The position numbers and the translations under genes were made by a program. From positions 174,034,001 through 174,098,000 of the forward strand of contig JBITNC010000001.1 in NCBI GenBank assembly GCA_050084985.1: a stretch of 64,000 nt of DNA. The letters are read 5' to 3'. The notes below the pieces were generated by a model. That model saw only the letters and a list, made by a program, of their open reading frames with translations, did not search any database and was not told the origin of the DNA. Positions 36,301 to 48,289 of the stretch are shown in pieces (positions within the stretch are counted from its first letter, which is position 1; every line of letters begins with the position of its first letter). This stretch comes from Nageia nagi (lineage: Eukaryota > Pinophyta).

Positions 36301-37675
36301 GAGATTACAATATTTGAAACTATAATACATGCATTTTCTTAGCATTAAATAATGAGATCCCAATATATATCAAGATCTTGATATTTGAATCTCCAATTTA
36401 GCCTTAGTTTTCGGCTCGAGAAAGGCTTGGTGAGCCAACCCTTAGCCTTGGACCGTATGTGTTCATGGTAATTTTAATGGAAAATCACAACTTCGAGCAT
36501 ATGTTTGATGGAATTTTTGTAAGAATTTTTTCATGAAATTAAAACCTATTATAGATTAAAGAGTATAGATTTCAAATACAATTTTTTTGCAATTGGATAA
36601 GATTTTATGTTTTTCAATTATTTTTAGTAAGTGGTCCATATACTTGAAATATTATGGTATCTTATTTTCTTAATAAATTTTTATTTTTTAAGAGTTTTGA
36701 AAAAAAATTATATAGGGATAAGCTTTAGAGAATCCTCTATGAAGAAAAAAAAAGAAAATTGAAAAAAGATTAAGTTTAGGTCAAATTATGTGTGATGAAC
36801 ACGAGCACTTTTCAAAAACACAAACATGATCGATATAAAATTAATTAAAAAAATAATGAAAAAGATATGAAAAAATATCTAGTACAAGCTTCAGTGTCTT
36901 AGGTATCTATGCCTAAAATGATTTTAAAATATACATTGATTTTGGTCAAATTATGCATGACGGATATGTGCATGGTATGGTCCTAAACTGATATATTTTA
37001 AAAAGTGGTTTTTGCTCATCAAAATTTAATTTCTATCATTTGGGTATTGGAATAAATTATATATTTGAAAATTAGACTCCGAGCACTACATTTTCACAGT
37101 GGTGACCTTGTTCATGATTCTATATCTAAGTGCTTCAAATTTTGAAATCAATCATGCCCAAACTTGAAAATCAAGGAAAACACTTCTACTTTTTGGCCAT
37201 AAAGTGGACTGAACTTCTTGCACTCATCCAATACCAATATAATTAAAGATATAATCATAATTAAGAATGTTTAACCTTGATTAGCAAGTTATTAACACAT
37301 TAGCCTTGATATTTGAACAATATAAATAATATTTCACTTAAATACCATAAATATGATTTTATGATAAATAGAAAACCATTTTTAGATGTATACACTCATA
37401 AACTAAAACATTATCTTTTACCTACCCACCCTTATACACACCAAATTTCCTTATAGATAGGTCAAAGCTACCTCTATGCACTTACCCCACCTTGCATATG
37501 GAATCAAAGATTGCATAGATTTTTTGAAACATGCATAAATATTTTGACATGTTTTTTTGATGCTAATAATCATTGACATCACCTCCCTCGTATCTACCTC
37601 AAACATCTCATAGTATTTGCTCAACTACAAACATGAAGCCCTCCATCATCCCCCTTGATTCTTCAATACTAGATG
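33311..37675. other. Intergenic, nothing recognised
   Basis: AT-rich DNA with many homopolymer runs. The longest open frames (110 aa at 34707-35039, 98 aa at 33357-33653) show no family features and look like chance. Confidence 0.4.
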
Positions 37676-38545
37676 ACATATTAAGGTTGAAACATTTTAA
37701 TTAAATCATTATTTCTCGACTAAGTTTTGACACTTGTTTGATCATTTGGTCATCATGTTTTTTTTTTAGATCATCACATTTTTAGGCTTGAAAGTTTATG
37801 ATATGTTAATGCATATTGTATCCTAATGTATCTTTCACATGTTCTTTAAAAACTTAGATTACATTTTGTGTTATCCTAATTATGTTTTAGATATTTTCTA
37901 AATGAAGATTTATATCCTCCTTCTACTTCCTTGAAATATGAAATAAAACTCTACTTTAGTTTTTTTCATATTCTAATGAGCACAAAATGTAGAAATTTAA
38001 AATATAGTCTTTGGTAATTTAATTTGTCTAACTTAACTAAGGAACCATCTTATTTAATATTCTAATATAAAATTGCTAAATATCTAGTAAAACTTAAGGA
38101 TTCTATGCATATTTAGGCCTATGTCTTGTAGAATTATTATAGGTGGCATATGAAGGTTGCAACAGTTTAATTCAAGCATTATTTTTCAACTAAGTTTTCA
38201 TGCTTCTTTGGTCGTTTGGTCATCATCAGGTTTTTTTAAGATCATTACATTTTTAGTCTTGAAAGTTTATGACATGTTAATACATATGCCACCATCCCTA
38301 AGCATTTTTCATATGTTTGAAAACTTAGATTGCATTTTGTATTATTCCTAAGTGTGCTTTGTAGATTTTCTTAATGAAGACTTGTATTCTTTTTCTACTT
38401 ACTTGAAACATGAACAAAGACTCCAATAAGCTAAAATATAGTTATTTAAAATAGTCGTTGATTATATTTGTCTAACTTAACTAATGTACCATCTCATTTA
38501 ATATTTTACTATGAAATTGCTAATATCTATAAGAAAACTCTACTT
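37676..38545. repeat. About 467-bp tandem duplication
   Basis: A block beginning near 37676 recurs from about 38147. Matching pieces include TTTGGTCATCATG / TTTGGTCATCATC, CTTGAAAGTTTATGA(T/C)ATGT, AAAACTTAGATT(A/G)CATTTT and TTTGTCTAACTTAACTAA. The copies have diverged by small indels. Confidence 0.75.
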
Positions 38546-39080
38546 GCTTGATTAAATGTTGACTCTTTAAAAAAAATCAATTTAGATATTTTTACACAAG
38601 TGTACTATAAAAAGCATATTACAATTATGTGCAATTTTTTCTTTCACAATCTATTTGTTCATATTCCTATCTATAGATTTAAGAAGTCACAACTCGTCTT
38701 CCACATTTTTATAGATATTATTGTAATATTCAACAAATTGGCAGTGCATTCTTTCATGGTTATAAAACTTCATGGAACCATTAAATATTATCAAAAGATT
38801 GTTGTTATTTTTTCTAAATATTTTTTTATTGCTTTTAGATTTTTACATCATTATATCAAATCAAACTTTTATTAATGTATTTTCTTTTATGCGAATTTTA
38901 TTTTCTTCATTTTGATTACTTAAACAAAAATTCCAAATTTGACCATTCATCAATTATTGCGAAGTAAAACCTCAATAATCCTCATCTAATTACAAATAAT
39001 TCTCACATTTAATCTTTTTATCACAAAATTTTAAAAATCAAAATTTAATCCAAATCAAATATTATTCCTCTCACTTTTAT
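38546..39080. other. AT-rich intergenic DNA
   Basis: Nothing recognised. It ends at the fold-back element. Confidence 0.4.
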
Positions 39081-39638
39081 TAAAGGAAAACTCTATCTTT
39101 CGGTCAAAATTGCACACATATTATGGGTATATGTCCATCTTGCCACCACCACCTACCCCTCAAATGCTCCACTCATCTACCGGTCGTGAATAAATGCTCA
39201 CAAGAAGATATGGACAAACACCCACAATTAGATATGGACAAATGCCCGCAATTAGATATATGCTTCATATAAAAAAAAATATAATTCATTGCATGTCGTG
39301 TCCGACTAGATGGTGTAATCGCTAGTGCATTGCACACAATCTTTAGATGTTGGGTGCAATGCACTAGCCATTACATCATCTAGTCAAACACAACATGGAA
39401 TAAATTATATATTTTTTATATTACACATATATTTAATAATAAGTGTTTGTCCATATGTAATTGTCTAATTGTGAGCATTTATCCATTTATGATTGTAGAT
39501 GTTTGTCTATTTCTAATTGTGATCGTTTGTTTACAAGCTATGGATAAATAAAATATTTAAGTGACGAATAATGGGGAAGGATCAAACATACACCCACAAT
39601 CTTATATAATTTTGACCAAAAGATAAAATTTTCCTTTA
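39081..39638. mobile_element. 558-bp fold-back / MITE-like element
   Basis: Terminal inverted arms of about 31 bases, TAAAGGAAAACTCTATCTTT... (39081-39111) and its imperfect complement at 39608-39638, enclose further inverted pairs. The inner pair GTAATCGCTAGTGCATTGC (39315-39333) and GCAATGCACTAGCCATTAC (39356-39374) closes on a small loop. Short direct repeats (AGATATGGACAAA...CCCACAATT type) fill the left arm, with mirrored relatives in the right arm. No transposase is encoded. It ends 237 bases before the CRR6 start codon. Confidence 0.7.
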
Positions 39639-39875
39639 TCAAATGTACAACCTCCAATCAACTTGTTATAATCAAATGTATGACAAATATAACTCTATAT
39701 CTAGATAATTAGATACCTTCCCAGCCAGACAAAAATCATATATAATATTTGAAAAAATTAAATTGGCTCGTAAACTTTTTTGCGGCTACTGAGGGAAGCA
39801 CATTTTGAGGGGATAAGTTGTATATGGCCATTCATTAACGTTAGATTCGAATGCATCAGAAAAGCCAGCATTGTA
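39639..39875 (+). promoter_or_regulatory. CRR6: CRR6 upstream region
   Basis: The 237 bases between the fold-back and the chosen CRR6 ATG must hold the proximal promoter and 5' UTR if transcription starts close by. No convincing TATA box is seen; only AT-rich text such as TATATAATATTTG near 39740. Confidence 0.35.
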
Positions 39876-41548
39876 ATGGCACTCACCATTTCAACTGTTC
39901 CATTTTCATCAGTGTTTTGTTCCTACCCAAATCAAAGAAGTCTCATTGTTCCATCAGCAGCTGTTGCACAATCCAAATCCACGACTTGGCCTAATTCAAT
40001 ATCTACCACTATTTCTCATTCAGCAAGAAATCATACAATCCCCATGGTAGCCTTCAATCCACAAGGGAATATAGATTTCCCCATGTACGATGAAGAAGGT
40101 AATACAAAATTCTCTCCACATTTCATAATTGAACTACAGAATTTATATATGTAAAAAACACCCAATAAGCTGCCAGCTGAATCACTATGGAAATGAAGCT
40201 ACCAGTATCAATTTAAGATATTTTTAAAACTATATTCCACAGTAATGCAGTTAACAAGTTCAGATGAATAGAAATATTAATATTAGTGTTGTTATTGATA
40301 TTAAATTTCCTATTAAATTCTCCAAGTTCAGTTTGATTGTCCTAATTCAAGTTTGTTTCCCAAAATTTAAGCTTTTAGATTTTAGAGTTTGCATCCAATT
40401 TGCGTTCATTTTGAAATTCATTTTGGAATTGATAAGAACCTTGTCATTAGTATTGATTTGTAACGTTAGATCAGACCATGTAAATGTGTTTGAGAATCCA
40501 TTGGTTGACATTCCTCTTCACTTATAATTGTCCTTTGTCATTGACTTGTGATAATTTAAGACACTATGGCTACTTTATCTGAGTTTGCTCTGCAATTATT
40601 CTGGGGGTTGCAAATGGGATTGCTAATTGGGTATTTTGATCTTCTACTGAAATGATTATAATTGGGTTTTCTGCTGGCAGAGATTCCGCAGATTGAACCA
40701 CCGCCACCGCCAACAGAAGGGCGTATTGACATTGTGATCAGTAATGATATGATTAGACGCCTTGATTTGTCGCCCGCACATGCAGTTCTGAAACGCTATA
40801 ACAAAGCAACAGGTGAAGAAACTGTGATTTTTGTACTTAGACAAGAATGGACACATTTTTTCCCCTCTGAGACCTAGCATAAGTTTGTTGTTTGGCTTCT
40901 GATTACAATGACCTTTTTGTTATGCTTTGCAGTGTCAGAATTATTTGGATTAAAAGCTAAAGTCCCATGGTTCTGTTCTTGGAATCTGATTTCAGGATTG
41001 CCCTAATACTCTCAGGTGATATTACAAATGACCCTAAAGTTCTCTTGGAACGAACTGTTGGCTTTGTCATAAACTATGAAAGAGACGATCCAAATGATCC
41101 TCGTGAGCTATCAGAATTTCCTGATATAAGACTATGGTTTGTAAGACTAGATTCAGTCTATCCCTGGATGCCAGTTGTACTGGACTGGAGAGCAGGAGAG
41201 CTTGCTAGATATGCTGCAATGCTTGTTCCGCATCAGGTGAAACTAAATGACCATTATGAAATAACATGGATTTATCTATGGGTGTTATGATGAGTAATCT
41301 TTGGAGTAGAGGGGAACTTACATTCAAACTACTTGTGTTTGCAGATGAGCATGAGGCAGGGAGTTGTCTTTAATCCAGAGGCCTTGGAATTATTTGCAAT
41401 GGAAAAACTCTTTGTAGTGTACACTTGGCTTAAGGACCACAATTTTGCAAAGCCTGTTGTGAAGACGCGTGATATGATGCGCATGCTTGGATTTGGAATT
41501 GCAGATGACCTGTATAAACTAATTGAAGCAGATACTCCTTTGACATAG
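39876..41548 (+). CDS. CRR6: CRR6, plastid NDH-complex assembly factor (4 exons)
   Basis: Exons 39876-40098, 40681-40812, 41016-41236 and 41345-41548 join in frame to 259 codons plus TAG. CHLORORESPIRATORY REDUCTION 6 (DUF1817, PF08847) is a stromal factor needed to assemble subcomplex A of the chloroplast NADH dehydrogenase-like complex. The N-terminus ([12 protein letters not shown]..., rich in Ser/Thr, few acidic residues) fits a chloroplast transit peptide. The conserved core follows: [115 protein letters not shown] and MARMLGFGI-like MMRMLGFGI. All introns (582, 203 and 108 bp) use GT-AG. I chose the ATG at 39876 over an in-frame one at 39780 because it starts a transit-like peptide. The exon 2/3 join is the least certain: only the acceptor at 41015 keeps frame with the donor after 40812. 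Confidence 0.92.
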
Positions 41549-44440
41549 CATGGACATATTTTCAAGTTGAACAACCATCCTTCTGTGAGAAAAGGTGAAA
41601 CATGTTCAATTTCTATATATATTGCTGCCTCATCACACACAGATTACCATAAAATTTATGGGAGACAACTATTTTGACTGCAAGAGTGGTTATAAAATGA
41701 TGACAACTGAATTGCAAATGTTGGAAGCATTAGATTTGCAAAGGAACTCAATAGCTTTACCAAATCAAGTATGATTCACAGTATCTGCTTAAGATTGTTT
41801 TTCAATTGAAACCCAATTGTTTTAATTCATGGTGCAATCTAAGCAAGTATATGATCTATCTTGATCAGATAATGATGTTGCTTACCCTTTTGAGGAGAAT
41901 AGGCACGTTTCTGACGAATGCAATGTCATATTGAGTAAAAAGGCGATGGTGTTTAGATTGTCTGACAAATATAACAAATTGCATGACTGGAAAACCATTG
42001 TACAATCTAAAAAATACCTAAATTTAAAGATATGAAGTTTGTTGCATTAATAAATCGTACCTCGTGACAAAATGTGGCCAGTTTTTCCTTGAACACTAAA
42101 GTGACATTAGCATATATGTTTTTGAAGTTCACAGCATGCTAATGAATCTTACACAAAAGACTCACGAAAGCATCTCACCATTTACTTTTAAGGAAAAGAC
42201 AAATACATAATGCTGCCAAACAGCTTTGCCATCAGGATGTGTTCCCATATACCTGGCAGCCTTGCAACCAGAGCTTATTCCTATCTTGATGCTGGGACTA
42301 CTATTCTAAATGCATAAAGAACTGCCTTTTCTAGCAGAAATTTATAAACAGAACTTTCCAAGAGGGTGTGACCATCTTAGTGAACCTTTAAATAGAATCC
42401 TAATAGTTCTAACTGTATAAACAAGCTGACTTTCTAATTAAACCAACAGACTGAATTGGATCATTACTCCATCAATTGATACTTGCAACTTCACTATCTA
42501 GTATGCCACGTATTCTCCTATCATCTTTCAATCAATATAAAACTTTAAGCATGCTGCTCAACCAGCAAAACTGAAGCTGAATTCAAATTGGCCTGCACCA
42601 ACCTATTTTCTCCAAGAAATCCATCTACCTCATCTGATATTTTTCTTAACCAATTCACAGGTAATGTTTATAAGTTTGTATTGTGGTTATGGCAGATATG
42701 CCATCATAAAATGTTCAGTCTCTTCATGTTCCCTGTCTAGAATTTGTTGCAATTAATCAAATAACTATTCTTCATCTCTTGCTACTTGTTCACTACTATT
42801 GAATTCTTACAAATCTACTAAATTTGGAAAATATTCCAGTCCTTTGAACATGGAACCATAGGCATTAAAGGGAAATGTCTTTAAAATGATGTTCATTGTA
42901 TTTTAGTTTGCTATAAATGCCCAAAACTGTCTTTTTTAAGTTTACCGGAAAGCTGTCATCAACATTAAATCGTCGTCTCATCAACTTTTCCCTTGTATTT
43001 CTGACTTGAGTCCTAATTTGCAACTTCTCCTCAACCTATTTATGAAGACTTTTTGTTTGATCAGCAAATGCTTCTGCATCGACACCTCTCCTTAAATCTA
43101 TTGCTAATTTTAACAAATCAAAAACTCCCCTAGGAATTTATTCATAAGGAATCTTGATTGGATCAAACCTATGGATATATTATAAGAAAACAGAGCTTTG
43201 TACTTTGTACAACTTATCCCCTAGTACAAATGTCAACATATTTCTAAGGCTTTAGTTGATTATGTTGATCTATCTCATCCATTTGTCAATGATAAAAGCA
43301 AATTGAAGTTTTGTTCCCTTGTTTTGAAGAGTCCTTTACAAGTTACTGAACTCTTCAGGTGTCCAATGTGATGAATCTTTCTGATTGATCCCAAGCATGT
43401 GGATTCATACTCCTCACCACCACATGACACCCACATGCTTATCTTGGCTCACGTCATATTTCCTCTGGCCTCTCTTTTTTTAACTTTTTAATTTTATTTT
43501 CCTAGCCGATTCTTCGAGCTGGCAAAGAGGAAGATATAGGGTCAGGAAACAATCCTTACTAAACTCAAAACCTGGTCATATAGCAATATTTGCAAATCAT
43601 TCAAGCCTGTTACTTGGCAGGTCTTCCTTATGGCCATCTTCTCTTGTAGCCAATCACCATTACAACCTTTCTTCTTTTTTGTCCTGTACGACAGCCATCA
43701 TACTCTATCATCTGGATCCTCTTTCATGGCTTAGGTGTCTTCTTTAAGTCCAAGAATGGAGGCCAGAGGAAACATGAAGACTCTATATTCTCTTGATCCC
43801 TTCGATTCCTAGGTCTCTATTCATGTGTAATTGTTATTCAGGAGATTGTACATGCTGGGTTAGGCTTGATTGTTACTATGTCACCAATTGGCACAGTTTA
43901 TTGATATTTACATTGCCTTGTAGTCATTCTGTGGTACATTGGGACATTTACTTTTAGCATACATTCTAATTACTTGATACTTGAATATTCTCCTCCTTGG
44001 GCTGCCTTGTACTTCATTGTCTTGTCCTATCTTTAAATTTCAGTTCAGAGACGTCCTTCGATATCCCCCTTTGAGGGTTTTACTCAAATATGGAAGAGAC
44101 TCAACATAACCTTTATTTCATTCCCAAAATTTGCGTATCTTCTTGGAAAAGAAGCTATCTACTATCTGCATTAGTTGCATTGGTGTCCACATAAAAAAAT
44201 TTGGGCTGAATATAGTGAAGTCAGTTTTGAATGCTCCATGATTGTTGTTTTAAAAATTTTAAAAATCTTTTGGACTGCTATTGGCTTGAGAAATGCTTTA
44301 CTCTTAAAAACATCTGTTAGGCATATGAAATTGAAATTATAAATAAAGTTTAGTAGAATTTGATAAAAGCGTGAACACTTCCAGTCTCTATAGTGTTAAT
44401 TTGAATTGGCCATTCCAAATGACTCTTACCTTCACTGGAT
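41549..44440. other. Intergenic, nothing recognised
   Basis: CRR6 3' flank, then 2.9 kb with no coding domain or repeat boundary I can support. Composition is less AT-extreme than 36-39 kb, and some stretches may be very old retroelement DNA. Confidence 0.4.
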
Positions 44441-44459
44441 CTCTACAGTAATAGGATTT

Positions 44460-44720
44460 GTTGTCTTTGCTCTCTCTAGGAAGTAGAGAATGATAAACAT
44501 TTGATATTTCAATGTCCCACATATTACGAGATTTGGGGAAAATATCATTGCCTAGAAAAAGGATCTAGGGGTCCTTATCCACTTTTTTTCACTAGCTTGA
44601 CCAAAGATGCTTGGCCCTTTTCCTCAATGAGGTTACTATCTTCAAACATAAAGCTCTACAACAAAGATATCCCTCAGACTACTAGGTTCGTACATAGTCA
44701 CAAGTGTACTCCAACACTCC
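44460..44720 (+). pseudogene. Possible LINE C-terminal Cys/His remnant
   Basis: In one frame with a single stop, 44465-44560 reads CLCSL-stop-EVENDKHLIFQCPTYYEIWG. The C-x-C...E-x-E-KHLIFQCP-Y pattern resembles the cysteine/histidine tail of some non-LTR reverse transcriptases. No RT motif is recognised upstream, so the assignment is tentative. Confidence 0.3.
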
Positions 44721-45904
44721 CATCTTTGCCCTCAATGTCACTTATCAACCATTGTTGTCATCATGGACCATTTATCTCCCCCTGCTTGCACCTAGTCTAG
44801 GGAGACAATCTTGCACCACGAACATTTTTTTCTATTATAGAGTATCCTTCAACCATGGATGTTAGAAGAGATTCCAAGGAGATCCAACTTGGTCTTACTA
44901 GCTCCAAGCAATCATCTTTGAAGGTGAACAAATCTATCATTGGCCCTTTCACAATGGTGGATGATGACACTACCATTTCCACCACCTTGGACTTGTGATA
45001 TCTCTAGATAGGCTCTTTCAATGTTGTTGAATATTCACTAGCCTCTCTTTTGATGATAAACTATTGTTTTTATAGCCTTGTTGTTTCGGTCCCTAGGGTT
45101 CTCAAACCCTAGCACTTGTTCTTTTTAGTTGGATGTCCCTTGAGTCCCATTAAATGATCTCTAGTTACCAATGGAAATTTTATGTTTTCTATCCTTTTTT
45201 CTATAACCTTGGTTAAAACCCTTGAAGATACAAATTTGAATTGATAAATATAATGTAAGGTGAGAAGTTCTCTTGTTCTTGGAGTCAATTCTCTTGTGGT
45301 GTATCATTTGTGCATTCTTAAAATCACTTAATCTTGTTGCATATTTATAATGGGGTCTCATACACCAAAGCTCTACTACTAGCTATGACCTTAAAAAAAT
45401 GACTATTACCTTTTCTATTTCTTAGAATTCATGCACAATTCAAATGATTTAATTAGGTGCTTTAAGTAGTAGAATTGAAGTTGTTGGATCTAACTATAGA
45501 TGGTTAAACTAGGATTTTCTATTTTGACCCTTGTCCATCTTGCCCTCACCAAACAAAACATCAAATAACCTTGTTATTATTCATTACAATAGCACTCCAT
45601 ACATAAGCTAGTGCTCTAAGTATTACAATTTTGAATAAACTATATGAAAAAATATAATCCTAACAATCCGTAAACAACTTATGTAGTTCTTTACTTGCCA
45701 CGATGACCATTGGAACTTTCTTTTCTCTCCTTTAAAAAGGTAATTTGTTTCCTCCTTGCAAAAAAGATGAATGATTAAAATCAGTAACCCTTCATTTAAG
45801 AATTTTTCTTGCAATCTTTACTTAGCAACTTATTGGTTGACTATTGAACTCTTGACTCTAGACTATGTTCTTCCTAAATGTTCTTGAGTCTTCGAGTAGG
45901 TTCA
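44721..45904. other. Intergenic, nothing recognised
   Basis: No domain seen. It ends at the boundary of the minus-strand Ty3 relic, whose left edge TGATCTCTAATC starts at 45905. Confidence 0.4.
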
Positions 45905-46985
45905 TGATCTCTAATCACTTAAAGCTTATGGATTACTAGGATCTTTAAATACAAATCTCTACCTTTTAATTAATTATTTATTGTGCCAACAACTATATAT
46001 ATATATGATTCCAAAATATTGAAAACAAAAGCAATAACGATAAAATAAACTTGCAAAACACACACACAAGCTTGACACAGTTATTTATAGTCTCCCCTCA
46101 ATGTGAGTGTACATCCACTTCAACCAACCCAAATTTATCAATTAATTGAATGGAGAGATTACAAAGACAAGGCATAGTTGTTATTGTCTTCAAGTTTTCA
46201 ACAACATCAACTCCAACTCCTATTGTCTTCAAAAACTCCTCCTCAACCAATTGCATTCGGTCTACAACTTGTAATAGCTTCAAGAATGATAAAACCCACT
46301 TCAAATCCTACAAATCCTTTAACCATGAATCAACAACCTTCTATGAAGTGTTCAAGCACTATATAGGTTGAAATTGGTGCCCCTTCAATTGCCAACAACT
46401 CCCTAACTCCTCAAACGACTCCAAACGACTAAGAAACAATTAAAGTTACCTGAAACATGCTCTATTCTCTTGATGTTGACGTTTCCTAAAGCCTTGATGT
46501 TGATAGTCTGTTAGACACTCGAGTCAAACATCAAGTTGACTCCCAATTTAAATTAGTCATGCAAAAGATTGTTTCAAGGTCCAGTTCATGTCAAAGCACA
46601 CCCAAACTCCTCCATAATGCATCGAACACTGAACACTATAATCTCCCAAAATGCTAACACCATATTCATCACCAAGCCTAGCAGTCATAGGAGCATTGAT
46701 GCCAAGCTCAATGAACATATGTACACCAAACAAAATGACTATATCAAATATTGAACATGAAGATCTCTAACAATGATCCCCACTCCTAGAATTTGATCTT
46801 CTGATCACACCTCCCCAATGAGGAGGCATTTGGTCCCACAAATTTTTAATTTTCAATAAGATGAGGGAATAATTTATCCACTTTAATCTTATCATACCAT
46901 TTGGCTCTCTTAGGCAACTATCCTTTCAACCCAACTAGCCAAATCTCTTATTAAACCCTCCTCGTATTACGAACCTTATTATGCA
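45905..46985 (-). repeat. 3' LTR of the minus-strand Ty3 relic
   Basis: The left edge TGATCTCTAATCACTTAAAG aligns with TGATATGTAATCATCTAAAG at 57709, and homology continues through the ATATATATAT run, CAAAACACACACACAAG, GTGAG...ACATCCACTTCAAC and beyond. On the minus strand an ACTATAAATAA box near 46098 is a likely TATA box. The right edge is approximate, near purine-rich tracts (minus GGAGGGTTTC) at about 46990. Confidence 0.75.
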
Positions 46986-47018
46986 AAAAAAGAAACCCTC
47001 CTTAAATTCATCTACTAT

Positions 47019-47264
47019 TTATGAAACTAAATCATCAATAGATGGCAAGACTTGACTCACTTCTACCTCTTCTTCAAAAATCATGGATGGCTCAAACAAC
47101 TTCAAGTTCTCCACATTAACAACTGAATAAATATGCATACACGCAAGTATATTTAATATAAAGGAATTCTCACTTACTTGCATAACAATTTCAAATGGTC
47201 CATGTCTTAGAGGTTTCAATTTCTTTCCTAGTCCTCGTAACCTTCCTTGCTGAGATGTAACCAA
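47019..47264 (-). pseudogene. Integrase C-terminal segment of the minus-strand Ty3 relic
   Basis: RLRGLGKKLKPLRHGPFEIV, ILNILACMHIYSVVNVENLK and QVLPSIDDL match the C-terminal region of plant Ty3 integrases (PLRYGPFEI...VVNVENLKLYEPS). It lies just inside the 3' LTR, as expected. Confidence 0.8.
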
Positions 47265-47561
47265 ACATTTTCTCCCACTTGGAATTTTTGATCAACTCTA
47301 TGTTGGTCATGCTTCAACTTGTATTTTGTTTGGCTAGTTGTAAGTTATTCTTGTACCTTGAGGTGAACATGCTAAATTCTATCAATGAGTTTTTCAATCT
47401 ACTCTTCATCCTTCAATATGGTCTCATTAGGATCTTGATGCTGCCCAAAAAAGCAAACAAATCATGATGGCAAAAATTACCCGAAACATGTTTCAAAAGG
47501 AGTTTTATTCATTGAAGTATGGATTGTCCTATTGGAGGAATGTTGAATATAAACAAGATGC

Positions 47562-48200
47562 TCATGACAAGTCTTTGGATGCTTTCCACAATTGTACTTT
47601 TGTCCCATTCACTACCCTAGTTTGTCCATTAGTTTGAAGATGAAAGGCAATAATTGCCCAAAAATCTAGAATCCCTATCAGAAACAATAGAAGTAGGTGA
47701 ACCAAAATGAACCCAAACATGAGAAAAGAAAAGGTTTGTTGCATATTGTCTTGAAATAGTCTTCTTAAATGGGATCAAAACACATATCTTACTGAATCTA
47801 TCCACCACTATAAATAGATAATCATGTCCTTTCTTTGGCATAGACAATCCTCCTATAAAATACATGGAATTTCTCTCCCAAGGTCTATTTGGTACTAGAA
47901 GTGGCTGATACAAATTCAATTTTATGTTGCTAGGCTTACTAGTGCAACACATCACATGACCAAGAGTACACTTTGCAACTTACTCTTGCATTTTGGACCA
48001 ATACATATACCTTTGAAGATTTGCAAGTGTCTTTCCTACTATAAATTGATTGGTTATCTAGGATTTATGTGAATGTCTTATCACTTGAATCATCTCTCCT
48101 TCTTATTCAAAATGGATCATATGATTTAAAACCAATTATGCTTAGAGTGAGGATTTGGTACACTCTCATACTTGGGTGATGTTTGGAGCTTTTCCTATGG
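47562..48200 (-). pseudogene. Integrase core and zinc region of the minus-strand Ty3 relic
   Basis: LVPNRPWERNSMYFIGGLSM, DYLFIVVDRFSK and SIVSDRDSRFL are integrase core motifs; FHLQTNGQTRVVNGT continues in another frame. The usual first catalytic Asp (MDFIGGLP) is Tyr here and the Glu of GQTE is Arg, so two of three active-site residues are gone. Fragments of the H2C2 region precede it at about 47960-48200. Confidence 0.8.
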
Positions 48201-48289
48201 GTCTTGTGGAATTTGTTTGCAATCAAACATGTAAAAATGGATCAATCATATTTGAGAAGTCATAAATATTTATGAAGGCATCCAATTGA

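Noticed and set aside
39780-39875. Earlier in-frame ATG for CRR6 at 39780
   Set aside because: The extra 32 residues are unlike a transit peptide and are followed by a typical transit-peptide start at 39876; retained only as an alternative.
40967-41015. Exon 3 of CRR6 starting earlier, at the TTTCAG ending at 40995
   Set aside because: That acceptor breaks frame with the exon 2 donor after 40812; the acceptor at 41015 keeps it and gives the expected ATG-DIT join before the LERT motif.
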